Source of the DNA: an uncultured Alistipes sp.
GTDB taxonomy: Bacteria > Bacteroidota > Bacteroidia > Bacteroidales > Rikenellaceae
Reading direction: 5' to 3'
DNA: 64,000 nucleotides
Assembly: GCA_938014215.1 (NCBI GenBank)
Contig: CALLRW010000041.1
Location: forward strand, 1 to 64,000
The notes under the pieces are model-generated. The model ran no database searches, had not been told where the DNA came from, and saw only the letters and a list, made by a program, of their open reading frames with translations. Every line of letters starts with the position of its first letter. Positions within the stretch are counted from its first letter, which is position 1. Positions 36,676 through 44,969 of the stretch are shown here, piece after piece. The translations under genes and the position numbers were made by a program.

Positions 36676-37668
36676 GTGAAAACAATTGTATCCACCATCG
36701 CACTGACGGTTGCGATGAGCTGTGCGGCCGGAGCGGCGGCACAGACCCCCGGATCAGGATCCGGGGCCGATACCACGATGCTCTCCGAGCGGGTCGAGGG
36801 CGACTATCTGGTCCGGCGCTACCTGATCCGTAGCACGGACGACGTGGACTATTCGATCCGCTACCGGATCAGCGTGGCGACGCTGAATGCGGCGCTTGGC
36901 GGCAACACGCAGGCGCTCAGCGAGCTGAACTCCTTTGTCGAGGGGATGATGCAGGACACGTCGCGCCGGGTCTGCGAGGTGATCATCACGGGTTATGCCT
37001 CGCCGGACGGGAGTGTCGCCTATAACCGGGAGCTGGCGGCCCGGCGGGCCAATGATTTCAAGGCCTACATCGACAGCAAGTACCATTTTTCGAAGCATTA
37101 CAACGTCACGGTGAACTCCGAGGCAGAGGATTGGCAGGCGACGCACGATGCGGTTTCCGCCTCGACGATACCGGATCGTACGGCGGTTCTGGAGATCATC
37201 GATGGCACCTTGCCCCCGATGCAGAAGGAGCAGGCGCTGAAGCGGATGCCGGCGGCGTGGAGCTACCTGGCCACCCGGATTCTGCCCCCGATGCGGCGAG
37301 TCGAGGTGATGATCGGCTACGCGACGGAACGGGTTGTCGAGCAGCGGACCCTGATGCCGCGACCGGCGCCGCAACCAGCACCTGCTCCGGCTCCGGACTA
37401 CGTGGTTGTCGAGGAGAATGTCAACGGCGTGATCGTTGAGATGCCCGACAAGGGGGCCGTACGCAAGGAGATGCGAGAGGAGACGCAGGCCGTGAAGAAG
37501 GGTTCGAAGGCGGCACAGCGGCTGGCTCGTCACGATGCCCGCAAGGCGGCGAAGATTGCGCGAGCCGAGGAGAAGGCGGCACGGAAGATCGCCAAGAAGG
37601 AGGCCAAGGCGGTCAAGAAGGCGGCCCGCGCAGCGAAGAAGACGGCCCGGGAACTTGAGGAGATGTGA
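36676..37668 (+). CDS. Exported OmpA-like protein with basic Lys/Ala tail
   Basis: 330 aa from a GTG start. Signal peptide with Ala-rich cleavage region (AAGAAAQ). The middle (about 95-225) has an OmpA-like core: VIITGYASPDGSVAYNRELAARRANDF, as in peptidoglycan-binding OmpA_C domains. A Pro/Ala linker follows, then a tail of about 70 residues made almost only of Lys, Ala, Arg and Glu (KKEAKAVKKAARAAKKTARE). The tail could bind anionic polymers; its role is unknown. No TANNTTTG box found close by. Confidence 0.75.
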   Translation: MKTIVSTIALTVAMSCAAGAAAQTPGSGSGADTTMLSERVEGDYLVRRYLIRSTDDVDYSIRYRISVATLNAALGGNTQALSELNSFVEGMMQDTSRRVCEVIITGYASPDGSVAYNRELAARRANDFKAYIDSKYHFSKHYNVTVNSEAEDWQATHDAVSASTIPDRTAVLEIIDGTLPPMQKEQALKRMPAAWSYLATRILPPMRRVEVMIGYATERVVEQRTLMPRPAPQPAPAPAPDYVVVEENVNGVIVEMPDKGAVRKEMREETQAVKKGSKAAQRLARHDARKAAKIARAEEKAARKIAKKEAKAVKKAARAAKKTARELEEM

Positions 37669-37836
37669 TTCTCCTCCGGGCCGGCGGCCGAACGGGGGCA
37701 CGGTTTCCGACCGGAGATCGCGCCCTTGTTTTTTGTTTCCGATCCTTGGCCTGTTTCACCCGCGGGACGGCCTTTGCCGACCCTCCTGGCTGCGGGTCCC
37801 GGCCTCTCAAAAACGAGCCCCGAATTTCGAAAACGC

Positions 37837-37866
37837 TTGTTTATCCGGAAGGAATTGTTATCTTTG
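37837..37866 (+). promoter_or_regulatory. Promoter of the 95-aa protein gene
   Basis: TTG (37837-37839), 19-nt spacer, TATCTTTG (37859-37866); ends 30 bp before the start codon. Confidence 0.65.
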
Positions 37867-37896
37867 CCGTAGCAAAATTTTCAAAATCGCGATACA

Positions 37897-38184
37897 ATGG
37901 CAAATTTACGTAACCTGAAGAAGGAGATCGACTACCGCCTCGAGGAGGTCGTATTCGACTGCGACATGGCAATCTGCTTCCAGCCCTCGAAGGAGAAGGA
38001 GATCTTCGAAGTGATGCAGGAGGCAGTATCCGTTCGTAACGATCTGTTCACCAAGGCGATGAATCCTGCCGAGCCGCACAATCGCTCGCTGGTGCGCAAG
38101 CACTATGCCGCTCTGCGTGCCGAGATGGAGGATTCGTTCGGCAAGCTTTTCGAGAAGCTGAGCAAGATCAACGAAGCGAAGTAA
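37897..38184 (+). CDS. Conserved small helical protein, function unknown
   Basis: 95 aa, entirely helical and charged (MANLRNLKKEIDYRLEEVV; LFEKLSKINEAK), with two cysteines in VFDCDMAICF. The type is familiar from Bacteroidales as a conserved hypothetical. It has its own strong promoter and strong terminator, which argues for a well-expressed, independent gene. No family name can be given. Confidence 0.8.
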   Translation: MANLRNLKKEIDYRLEEVVFDCDMAICFQPSKEKEIFEVMQEAVSVRNDLFTKAMNPAEPHNRSLVRKHYAALRAEMEDSFGKLFEKLSKINEAK

Positions 38185-38245
38185 CAGGGGGGGGGAGAGG
38201 AGGCTTCACGGGGCCGAATCGGGCCGATCCCTGCAGGAATAGACG

Positions 38246-38283
38246 AACGAGGTTGCAATCTGCGGATTGCAACCTCGTTTTTT
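38246..38283 (+). terminator. Perfect 15-bp terminator hairpin
   Basis: AACGAGGTTGCAATC (38246-38260), TGCG loop, GATTGCAACCTCGTT (38265-38279), then a T run to 38283. Confidence 0.85.
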
Positions 38284-38501
38284 GTATCGTTTCTCCCGAT
38301 TCGCTCCGTTTCCCGGCATGCCTGTTGGAACTCTTTCCCTGTTTCCCGGACGCCTTGCCCGCTTCTGGGTATTTTCTTCTTCCTTTCTCCCGTCTTCCTT
38401 TCCCCGTCTCCCCGTCTTCTTCCTTTCCTCGTCTCCTCGTCTTCCCGGAGCCTCCCGGGCCACTTTGGTCCACCTCACGCCTTACATCCCTTCCGCACAG
38501 A
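38284..38501. other. Polypyrimidine-rich gap between terminator and znuC
   Basis: Plus strand consists largely of C/T runs such as CTTCCTTTCCCCGTCTCC. No gene or clean repeat period. Same base bias as the gaps at 49400 and 60900. Confidence 0.5.
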
Positions 38502-39272
38502 TCAGTCGTGGTCGGGACAGCAGTCGCCGGGATGGTGTTCGAGAACGGTGTGCGGAATCGTCCCGTGGGTAATCAGCTGAATGGGACAGTCGTAATTGCG
38601 TAACTGCTCGGGCGTAAGGATGTTCGAGTGGTGTCGGTGGACGTGCCGGTTGACGCAGACGATCTCCTTGACGATGCTGGTGATGGTTCCGATGTCGTGC
38701 GAGACCATGACGATGGCCATTCGTTTGTTCAGTTCGCGCAGGGAGTGGTATAGCTCCTTTTCGAACTGGTTGTCAACGAAATTGGCGGGTTCGTCGAGGA
38801 TCAGCAGCCTGGGGTCGGAGATGATGGCTCTGGCGAGCATGGCGCGCTGCATCTGGCCGCCGGAAATTTCGCCGACGGGTCGTCGTGCGACCTGTTCGAG
38901 TCCCGATTCGACGATGAGCTCCAGGGCCCGGCGTTTGTCCTCGCGCGAGTAGGGGGACCGGAACCCGTGTCGGCCCTGGAGTCCGGAGAGGACGACCTCG
39001 AAGACCGAGATTGGGAATGCGCGGTCGAAGTTCGAGATCTGGGGCATGTATCCGATGAGACGTTCGCGGCTGCGGAAGAGTTCGGGGGCGAGCCGGATGG
39101 AACCCGAGTGGGGGACAGTTCCGAGGATAGCCTTGATCAGGGTGGTTTTACCGCCGCCGTTGGGGCCGATGATGCCGAGGAAATCCCGTTCGCCGATCTC
39201 CAGATCGACGTGCTGCAGGGCTTCGTAGCCATCGTAAGCGACGCTTACGTCGCGGAGCGTGACGAGATTCAT
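38502..39272 (-). CDS. znuC: Metal ABC transporter ATP-binding protein (ZnuC-like)
   Basis: 256 aa. Walker A GPNGGGKTT, Q-loop YMPQISNFDR, signature ISGGQMQRAMLARAI, Walker B LLILDEPANFVD, switch His in VMVSHDIGT. The His-rich C-terminus (NRHVHRHHSN; HHPGDCCPDHD) fits zinc or manganese handling. Overlaps znuA by 4 nt. The permease that should follow is not present in the next 300 bp or elsewhere in the window. Confidence 0.88.
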   Translation of the reverse strand: MNLVTLRDVSVAYDGYEALQHVDLEIGERDFLGIIGPNGGGKTTLIKAILGTVPHSGSIRLAPELFRSRERLIGYMPQISNFDRAFPISVFEVVLSGLQGRHGFRSPYSREDKRRALELIVESGLEQVARRPVGEISGGQMQRAMLARAIISDPRLLILDEPANFVDNQFEKELYHSLRELNKRMAIVMVSHDIGTITSIVKEIVCVNRHVHRHHSNILTPEQLRNYDCPIQLITHGTIPHTVLEHHPGDCCPDHD

Positions 39273-40147
39273 GGCTCGGTGATTAAGTTGGTGATATGGT
39301 CGATGTTGTCGATGACCTGTTCGGCCAGGGGGTCTATCTCGATGTAGCGGGCCTTGATATCGCGGGCGATGATCTCGACGACCGACTGCGGGAACTGGTT
39401 TTGATAGAAGATCTTGTTGACCCCGTCCTTCCGGGCGTTGCGGATGATTTCGCCGATCTGCCGGGCCGATGGCTCCTTTCCGTCGGCCTCGATGGCGACC
39501 TGACGGATTCCGTAATCACGGGCGTAGTAGGTGAGGGCGGGGTGGTAGACGATGAAGTAGCTGACGCCGCTGCGTTCGATCTTCTCCCGGGTGCGGAGGT
39601 CGAGCTCCTGGAGCTTTTCGATCAGGCGATGGTAGTTTTCGCGATATTTCACCGAATCGGGATATCGGGCCTCGATGGCCTCAAAGGCATTTCTGGCCAT
39701 GATCTGCAGGGCTTTTGGCGAGGTCCAGACATGGGGATCGATGCCGTGGGCATGTTGGTGTTCCTCGGCGGGGCGGCCGTTTTTCTGCGGTATTTTGACG
39801 TGGGAACAACTGCCTTCGATGAGATCGATGCCGCGGCTGAGGTTGACGACCTTGTTCTGGTCTTCGATTTTGGCGAGCAGGGTAGTCTCGAAGTCGATCA
39901 GTCCGACGTTGAAGATCCATTGAGCCTTGTTCAGTTCGACGAACTGTTTGGGTGTTGGTTCAAAGGTTTCGGGGCTGGCACCTGCCGGGACGAGGACCTT
40001 GATATTGAGATCCGTACCGACGATCTCTTCGACGATGTATTTCAGCGGGAGGATCGAGACGAAGCAGTCAGAATCCGTTTTTTGGTTTTGCGGGGCGCAG
40101 GCACAGAGGCTGAAAACGGCCCAGACGACCCAAAGGAACTTGTGCAT
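39269..40147 (-). CDS. znuA: Metal-binding ABC transporter substrate lipoprotein (ZnuA-like)
   Basis: 292 aa. Short signal with candidate lipobox (VFSLCACAP). Cluster A-I fold cues: SILPLKYIVEEIVG, PAGASPETFEPTP (His usual here replaced by Phe/Glu context), a His-rich loop EEHQHAHGIDPHVW, and YHPALTYYARDYG with a metal His. Binds Zn or Mn in the periplasm and delivers it to the ABC transporter. First gene of znuA-znuC. No Zur-box-like palindrome was recognised upstream. Confidence 0.85.
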   Translation of the reverse strand: MHKFLWVVWAVFSLCACAPQNQKTDSDCFVSILPLKYIVEEIVGTDLNIKVLVPAGASPETFEPTPKQFVELNKAQWIFNVGLIDFETTLLAKIEDQNKVVNLSRGIDLIEGSCSHVKIPQKNGRPAEEHQHAHGIDPHVWTSPKALQIMARNAFEAIEARYPDSVKYRENYHRLIEKLQELDLRTREKIERSGVSYFIVYHPALTYYARDYGIRQVAIEADGKEPSARQIGEIIRNARKDGVNKIFYQNQFPQSVVEIIARDIKARYIEIDPLAEQVIDNIDHITNLITEP

Positions 40148-40991
40148 AATTCAGGTATTAGGGCGGCCACATCTCATCCTGAGTCATTCCGGGCTGAGGG
40201 GGTGACCGGCGTGCAAAAATAGCGAAAAAAGGGGGATTCTACAAGAGCTCCGCAAGGGCCGATGGCTTCGCTGTCGGTCAGGAATTGACAGCTTGATTCC
40301 CGGAGAGCATTGCCTGCCGACATTGCCTGTTCTAACTTCCTGTCCGATAGTCTGTTCCGTATCGATGTGATCCATTCCGTATCGAACCGGATCGCCGACG
40401 GATATTCTCGCTCGTTCGGCTTTCAGCGGATTTCGATTATGAGCAGTTTAATTCCATCCTTTTTGTGCAATGCGTTGAATATAAACAGCGATCGATTGAC
40501 GATTGCTTTCACCGGCCCGATCATACCAACCTTTTTGTGTAATACGCTGAATATAGACAGCTTAACTCTCTGATCGATTGCCGACTACCTTGGATGGCCC
40601 GATTATATCGACCTTCATGGCGACTGGGATCCACGAGAAACTTGCCGTACGGAGCACTTGTAACCCTCATGTTAAACAGTCTTCACCGAAGAGATTCTCG
40701 ACACGGAGATATTTCCCGCTAGTGTTTTCTTCAGATACCTATTTATAATAATGATGAACCCCTCTGAGACTGTCCATCCCTTTGCATGAGAATTCGCTTG
40801 TGAACCCCGATTTTCCTTCTCAATGTACCCATTTTATCTTGACCCGCAATGAAACTCTGCAGACTCTCATTTCCCTGGCGCTTCTTCTGTTTTTGTCGAC
40901 CGCGTGCAACTAATTAGACAATCCATCTCTTAATTTGGAGAGGGTATGTTATGGGTTCGGTAGGTTTCCTCTGCCTCTCCTATAATTTAAC
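40148..40991. other. Decayed gene-free region left of the prophage
   Basis: No intact gene. Two copies of a degenerate segment of the form CCTTTTTGTGYAATRCGYTGAA lie about 72 bp apart (from about 40458 and 40530). Near the right end is a remnant of a lipoprotein start. Composition shifts from host-like to A+T-rich toward the attachment site. Confidence 0.5.
40849..40913 (+). pseudogene. Possible remnant of a lipoprotein signal peptide
   Basis: After an ATG at 40849, the frame shifted by one base reads LISLALLLFLSTACN and then stops. This is a textbook lipobox ending directly at a stop. It looks like the 5' scrap of a dead lipoprotein gene; chance cannot be excluded. Confidence 0.3.
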
Positions 40992-41012
40992 ATAATATAA
41001 ATATTATTTCAT
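40992..41012. repeat. Left attachment repeat (dif-like) of the microviral prophage
   Basis: 21-bp sequence identical to 46978-46998 except one A/G position. The core ATAATA-TAAA-TATTAT is an inverted repeat with a short centre, like the XerC/XerD arms of dif, and the sequence to its left (ATTTAACATAA) equals one arm of E. coli dif. Confidence 0.75.
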
Positions 41013-41020
41013 AGTTTGTT

Positions 41021-41028
41021 TATATTTG
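41021..41028 (+). promoter_or_regulatory. Putative prophage promoter -7 element
   Basis: TATATTTG (TANNTTTG type) 9 bp inside the left repeat, followed by GTGGCG. It would drive the whole plus-strand gene set. The -33 region would fall within the attachment repeat, so integration could alter promoter strength. Confidence 0.4.
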
Positions 41029-41127
41029 TGGCGTGAAGGTTCTTTGACATGTTGTAGTTTTCTTTCTAACTCTCCTTTTTGTTATGGTTTTCGTGTTGTT
41101 TTTTGCTCCTGATCGATCTTTCGAATC

Positions 41128-41158
41128 AGCCCGTAAATTTCCAAGTTTTTTACGGGCT
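41128..41158. other. Hairpin in prophage leader, with alternative pairing
   Basis: AGCCCGTAAA (41128-41137) pairs with TTTACGGGCT (41149-41158). A competing smaller hairpin uses CCAAG (41141-41145) and CTTGG (41157-41161). No U tract follows, so a simple terminator is unlikely. It could be an attenuator or part of a replication origin. Confidence 0.55.
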
Positions 41159-41253
41159 TGGAGTTATCTTCAAAATTTCTTGAAACTTGGAGGAATCAAC
41201 GTTGTGGTTGCTTCTTATGATCTCCAATTCATTTACTTTAAAACATTCTAATT

Positions 41254-41397
41254 ATGGCACAGGAAAATGCAAACGTCCTCGATGACGTTACGATCGAATT
41301 TGTTGACGGTACTCTCGTTACCTGCACACCTAAGACTGCGGTCTATATTCTCCGCGGTCTTCATTTGACCCCTAAATCCGATGGAAAAACTGAGTAA
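41254..41397 (+). CDS. Prophage small protein, 47 aa
   Basis: Starts ATGGCACAGGAAAATGC and encodes MAQENANVLDDV, then IEFVDGTLVTCTP, ending PKSDGKTE. Mixed beta/charged, no membrane helix. The stop lies inside the next gene (17-nt overlap, ATG at 41381), a compact arrangement typical of ssDNA phages. Family unknown. Codon bias matches the prophage. Confidence 0.6.
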   Translation: MAQENANVLDDVTIEFVDGTLVTCTPKTAVYILRGLHLTPKSDGKTE

Positions 41398-41587
41398 CCT
41401 CTTTGCGTGGCTTAAGACTTTACCACCTTGGGCCCGTATTTCCGTTATCGCTCTTCTTGCTGCACTTGCGGTTGTTCTCTCTTTGACGTCGTGTTCTGCG
41501 ACGGCTAAAATGATGCGTCACGGTGTTCATATTGACACCGTTCGCGTCGATTATATTATCCGTTCACGTAATACTGAAATTCTGTAA
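41381..41587 (+). CDS. Prophage small membrane lipoprotein-like protein, 68 aa
   Basis: MEKLSNLFAWLKTLPPWARI leads into a hydrophobic segment (about 20-35) ending in the lipobox-like LSLTSC at C38, then a basic tail. Similar short proteins ending their helix in TSC recur in Bacteroidota phages and mobile elements. It could affect the envelope or lysis, which is unproven. Overlaps the preceding gene by 17 nt; the next gene starts 1 nt after its stop. Confidence 0.65.
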   Translation: MEKLSNLFAWLKTLPPWARISVIALLAALAVVLSLTSCSATAKMMRHGVHIDTVRVDYIIRSRNTEIL

Positions 41588-41588
41588 C

Positions 41589-41807
41589 ATGGGAAAAAAT
41601 GTTTTTTACCAGGTGATCGTTGCTGGTCGACCGATCGTTCCTCTTCGCACTGCTGAGGCAGTTTCACAGGTAGTCAATGATGTTCATGGTTCCGCCCCGG
41701 ATGTTCCGATTTCTGTCCGTTATGTCGAGGAGACGGATGTGACAAAGGATTTTCTCCCCAATGACAAACGCGTGGAGAGCCCTCGAAACTCTGACTGCGT
41801 GGAGTGA
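41589..41807 (+). CDS. Prophage hypothetical protein, 72 aa
   Basis: Start chosen at the ATG giving MGKNVFYQVIVAGRPIVPLR, one nt after the upstream stop. Further residues are VSQVVNDVHGSAPDVPISVRYVE-like alternating hydrophobic strands and a charged end. In size and position it resembles the small nonstructural proteins encoded before Rep in microviruses. No known motif. Confidence 0.6.
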   Translation: MGKNVFYQVIVAGRPIVPLRTAEAVSQVVNDVHGSAPDVPISVRYVEETDVTKDFLPNDKRVESPRNSDCVE

Positions 41808-41811
41808 CGGG

Positions 41812-42072
41812 ATGCGCCTGCGGCTCGATTTGAGTCGTAGGCGTTTTTATTGTGAATTCTCCTTTAATAATCGCGATGAGTTTCAGCTTTGGCAGGATTA
41901 TAATCGCGATTCGGCTCTGGTCTATGCCTATTCCGCTGATTTTTCTGGTGTTGTTACTGTTATTGTAGATATTGGTTTTTTCATGGATCAGCGTTTTAAG
42001 TATGGCATGCGAAAGGCCCCGGCGGATTGTGAATCGTCGTTACAAAGGAATGACGCGTCGGGAGATTTATGA
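41812..42072 (+). CDS. Prophage hypothetical protein overlapping rep, 86 aa
   Basis: ATG at 41812 begins MRLRLDLSRRRFYCEFSFNN, 4 nt after the preceding stop. An alternative start at 41761 (103 aa) would overlap the upstream gene. It overlaps the replication gene by 71 nt in another frame. The composition is protein-like up to about FFMDQRFKYGMRK; the last residues lie wholly in the overlap. Real coding use is likely but not certain. Confidence 0.5.
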   Translation: MRLRLDLSRRRFYCEFSFNNRDEFQLWQDYNRDSALVYAYSADFSGVVTVIVDIGFFMDQRFKYGMRKAPADCESSLQRNDASGDL

Positions 42073-42970
42073 ATATTCACGATTGTATTTTGGTACGGTT
42101 TGGCCTCCAGACTATACTGTTGACGTTCCTTGCGGTTTCTGTCATTCTTGTAAAAAGCGAGAAATGAATGATTATAGAATCCGACTTCTTTATGAGTGTC
42201 GACGACCTTTGGATCCCGGCCGTGTAAATCTTTTTGTAACACTTACCTTTAATGAACAGTTTTTATCGAAATTTGCTGACGACCCGAATCGGGCTGTTCG
42301 GTTATTCCTTGACCGTATGCGTAAACGTTACGGTAAACAGGTACGCCACTGGTTCATTGGCGAATTTGGGACTCTCAATGGTCGGCCGCACTATCATGGT
42401 ATTCTTTTCAATTGCCCGATTCAGATTGGAAATTCAGCTTATGGTCGACACCCCGGTCAGAATCTCGAATTAGAGAATGTCTGGTCTTATGGTTTTGTCT
42501 TTACGGGTTATGTTACCGATTCGACAATTGGTTATATTACCAAGTATTTGACCAAAGATCTAAACGGTCAGCGTGTTCGTCCTCGTGTTATTTCCTCTCT
42601 TGGTATTGGTGATAATTACCTTTCTACTCCTGAGGCGCAGTTGCATAAGTATAAAGGTTACAATCCTTTTATTACGAATGGATCTTTCATTTATGCGCTA
42701 CCCCGCTATTATTCCAATAAGATTTTTTCTGACGTAGATCGCCAGAATATGGCTCTTGATCGTTATTTTAATCCTTCTATTTCATGGCGTTGGAACGGCA
42801 GGAAATTCGATAACTATTCGGATTTTTACCTTTCACGTCTTTCCTCACTTAATTCTAACCGTTCTGTTGGTCTTACTACTGATGTGAAGCCGCCCAGCCG
42901 TAAAACGCGATCTTCGGCTGAACGGTTTAAGGAATTGTTAGATCGCGCACAAAACTTTTTCGATTTATGA
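42002..42970 (+). CDS. Microviral replication initiator (HUH endonuclease, VP4)
   Basis: 322 aa from the ATG giving MACERPRRIVNRRYKG, the usual start of microviral Rep; an upstream in-frame ATG would only add a hydrophobic stub. Cys pairs DVPCGFCHSC lie at 41-50. The HUH metal motif is GRPHYHGILF (H130, H132). The paired-tyrosine motif GYITKYLTK has Y178 and Y182, as in the gpA family (YxxKYxxK). It nicks the origin to start rolling-circle replication. Its stop overlaps the capsid ATG by 4 nt (ATGA). Confidence 0.92.
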   Translation: MACERPRRIVNRRYKGMTRREIYEYSRLYFGTVWPPDYTVDVPCGFCHSCKKREMNDYRIRLLYECRRPLDPGRVNLFVTLTFNEQFLSKFADDPNRAVRLFLDRMRKRYGKQVRHWFIGEFGTLNGRPHYHGILFNCPIQIGNSAYGRHPGQNLELENVWSYGFVFTGYVTDSTIGYITKYLTKDLNGQRVRPRVISSLGIGDNYLSTPEAQLHKYKGYNPFITNGSFIYALPRYYSNKIFSDVDRQNMALDRYFNPSISWRWNGRKFDNYSDFYLSRLSSLNSNRSVGLTTDVKPPSRKTRSSAERFKELLDRAQNFFDL

Positions 42971-44952
42971 GTAGTGTTTTAGGATATCGGATTCCTTCCG
43001 ATTATAAAAATGCTGTTTCCAAGTATACCCATCGCTGGCGTCACCCGGCTTTCTTTACGATGCACCCCGGTTTGGCGTATGTTACTTATCATCGCCATTT
43101 GAACGATGGAGAACGCCTCCGCGGTCCTGTTTCCCAGCTTGTTCAGTCTCAGCCGATGTTGGGTCCTCTTATGCAGGGATTTCGCATGATTACTATTGCT
43201 ACTTTTACTCCCGATGCTGTTCTTTACGGTTGGATGCGTAACGGTATTCGTTATTCGTATGATCAGTGGAAGTTGTTTGATAAGTGGACTTTCAAGCCCT
43301 ATAATTCTGATTCTACGCTTGCCTCTACTACTGCTTATGCTTTTGATTTTTCCGATCCTTCTATTTATGTAGATTCTTCTTCTCAAAATACTGTTTATTC
43401 TTATTTTTTGTGTCCCGGTCTTCGTGCGGAAACGATTGATCCTAAAGCTACTGAGCTTTCTCATGTTTATTACAATATTTGGAGGTCTGATTCTTTTGTT
43501 GGTACTTCTTCGTCGTTGAATTTGGGCTTTAATAATAATTTCTTTAGCGTTGTTGGTCGTGGTGGTCTTTTTGATTGTCTTGGCGTTGCTCCTGGTTCTG
43601 TTGTTCCTCTTGTTGGTCAGAATATTGATCTTATTTCTCCCGAATCTTGGACTTTTAATATTGAGTCTTTTGTGGCTTATTTCCTTTCTTGTTATTATTA
43701 TCTTGCTAATATGCAGGAAGATTATATGTATTACTCTTTTGGTGCTTATTCTCTTACTGCATCTAATGGTCCTGCCTATGGTCATCCTCGTCGTTTGACT
43801 AATTTAGGTTTTCATCAAGCTCTTTGCGGTTTTGATCCCAAAGATTTTATTGTTGCTATTTCTAAGCTCCATAATCTGACTCAGACTGGTAACGCTACTT
43901 CAATGGACGTTTTCCAGAATTTGAGTCTTGATCGGTCTTTTATGGGTTGGTTGCTTATGGGTCTTCAAGCGCATGGTGGTCTTTTCTCTGTTCCTTATCG
44001 TCCCGATTTTTTCAATAATATTATAAAGGTTGGTCAGTCTCCTTCGATTTCTGTTCCTGTTCAGCAGGTTGATGGTGATGGTGGCACTTACCAACTTGCG
44101 ATTCCCGATCTTCGTTATTACAATAAGTGGCAGAATGTTGCCGATCGTGTTTTTGTTGGTCAAGGTCGTTTTGGTGATCAGCTTCGTACTCTTTTTGGTA
44201 CTAATTCGAGCCCTTACACTAACAAGCCCGATTTTCTTGGTATTTGGCAGGCTTCGATTAATCCTGTTAATACGGTTGCGATGGCTGCTGGCGAGAATTC
44301 GCAGCAGGAGTCTTCGACGCCCGGTCAGATGGTTTCACGTCTTGACTCTTATACTGACTTCAATAATAAGTCGCTGGATTATTATGCTAAGGAACCCGGA
44401 ACCGTCATGTGTATTTCGTTCCTTGTGCCCATGCCTGCTTATTCTCAAGGTCTTCACCCGGATATGGCTGTTACTTCTTTTGCAGACGAATGGAATCCGG
44501 AGTTAGCTGGTCTTGGTTTTACTTCTGTTCCTCGTTGGCGTTATTCGATCTTGCCCGATTCGTTTGCTGCTGATTCTGTTTTTGTAAATACAACTGGCTC
44601 TTCTGCATCTGCTGTTGATCCTAATATGCAGGTTGTTGGTGATACTGTTGCGTTTGATTGGCTCAAAACTGATTATCCTCGTTTGCACGGTGAATTTTGC
44701 ACAGGTGGTTATTTTGAGTATTGGACTCTCGATCGTCGTTTTACTGATTATTGGCAGTCTACTTCTGAGGATGGTACGGTTGAGTCTGTTTCTGCTGGTG
44801 AGTACTTTGGTACTTACATTAATCCTCTTGCTTGGCAGTATATTTTTCAGGCGCAGTCTTTATTGGATCCGAATTTCTTTGCTGGTTTCAATTTCGACTT
44901 TAAGGTTACTTCTTCGGTTCCTGCTGGTTATATGCCGTATATGGGTCGTTAA
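42967..44952 (+). CDS. Microviral major capsid protein (VP1/F)
   Basis: 661 aa, long for the Microviridae F family but right for Alpavirinae, which carry large surface loops. N-terminus with HRWRHPAFFTMHPG; core phrases MLGPLMQGFRMITIATFTPD, WLLMGLQAHGGLF, TVMCISFLVPMPAYSQG (the usual PxxxYSQG segment), and a C-terminal WQYIFQAQ region. Forms the icosahedral shell. ATGA overlap with Rep implies coupled translation. Codons end mainly in T, unlike host genes. Confidence 0.93.
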   Translation: MSSVLGYRIPSDYKNAVSKYTHRWRHPAFFTMHPGLAYVTYHRHLNDGERLRGPVSQLVQSQPMLGPLMQGFRMITIATFTPDAVLYGWMRNGIRYSYDQWKLFDKWTFKPYNSDSTLASTTAYAFDFSDPSIYVDSSSQNTVYSYFLCPGLRAETIDPKATELSHVYYNIWRSDSFVGTSSSLNLGFNNNFFSVVGRGGLFDCLGVAPGSVVPLVGQNIDLISPESWTFNIESFVAYFLSCYYYLANMQEDYMYYSFGAYSLTASNGPAYGHPRRLTNLGFHQALCGFDPKDFIVAISKLHNLTQTGNATSMDVFQNLSLDRSFMGWLLMGLQAHGGLFSVPYRPDFFNNIIKVGQSPSISVPVQQVDGDGGTYQLAIPDLRYYNKWQNVADRVFVGQGRFGDQLRTLFGTNSSPYTNKPDFLGIWQASINPVNTVAMAAGENSQQESSTPGQMVSRLDSYTDFNNKSLDYYAKEPGTVMCISFLVPMPAYSQGLHPDMAVTSFADEWNPELAGLGFTSVPRWRYSILPDSFAADSVFVNTTGSSASAVDPNMQVVGDTVAFDWLKTDYPRLHGEFCTGGYFEYWTLDRRFTDYWQSTSEDGTVESVSAGEYFGTYINPLAWQYIFQAQSLLDPNFFAGFNFDFKVTSSVPAGYMPYMGR

Positions 44953-44969
44953 CTTAAAATCAATGTGTT

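Noticed and set aside
40310..40573. 87-aa frame left of the prophage
   Set aside because: Contains the imperfect DNA duplication, no recognisable domain, no promoter; judged non-coding decay.
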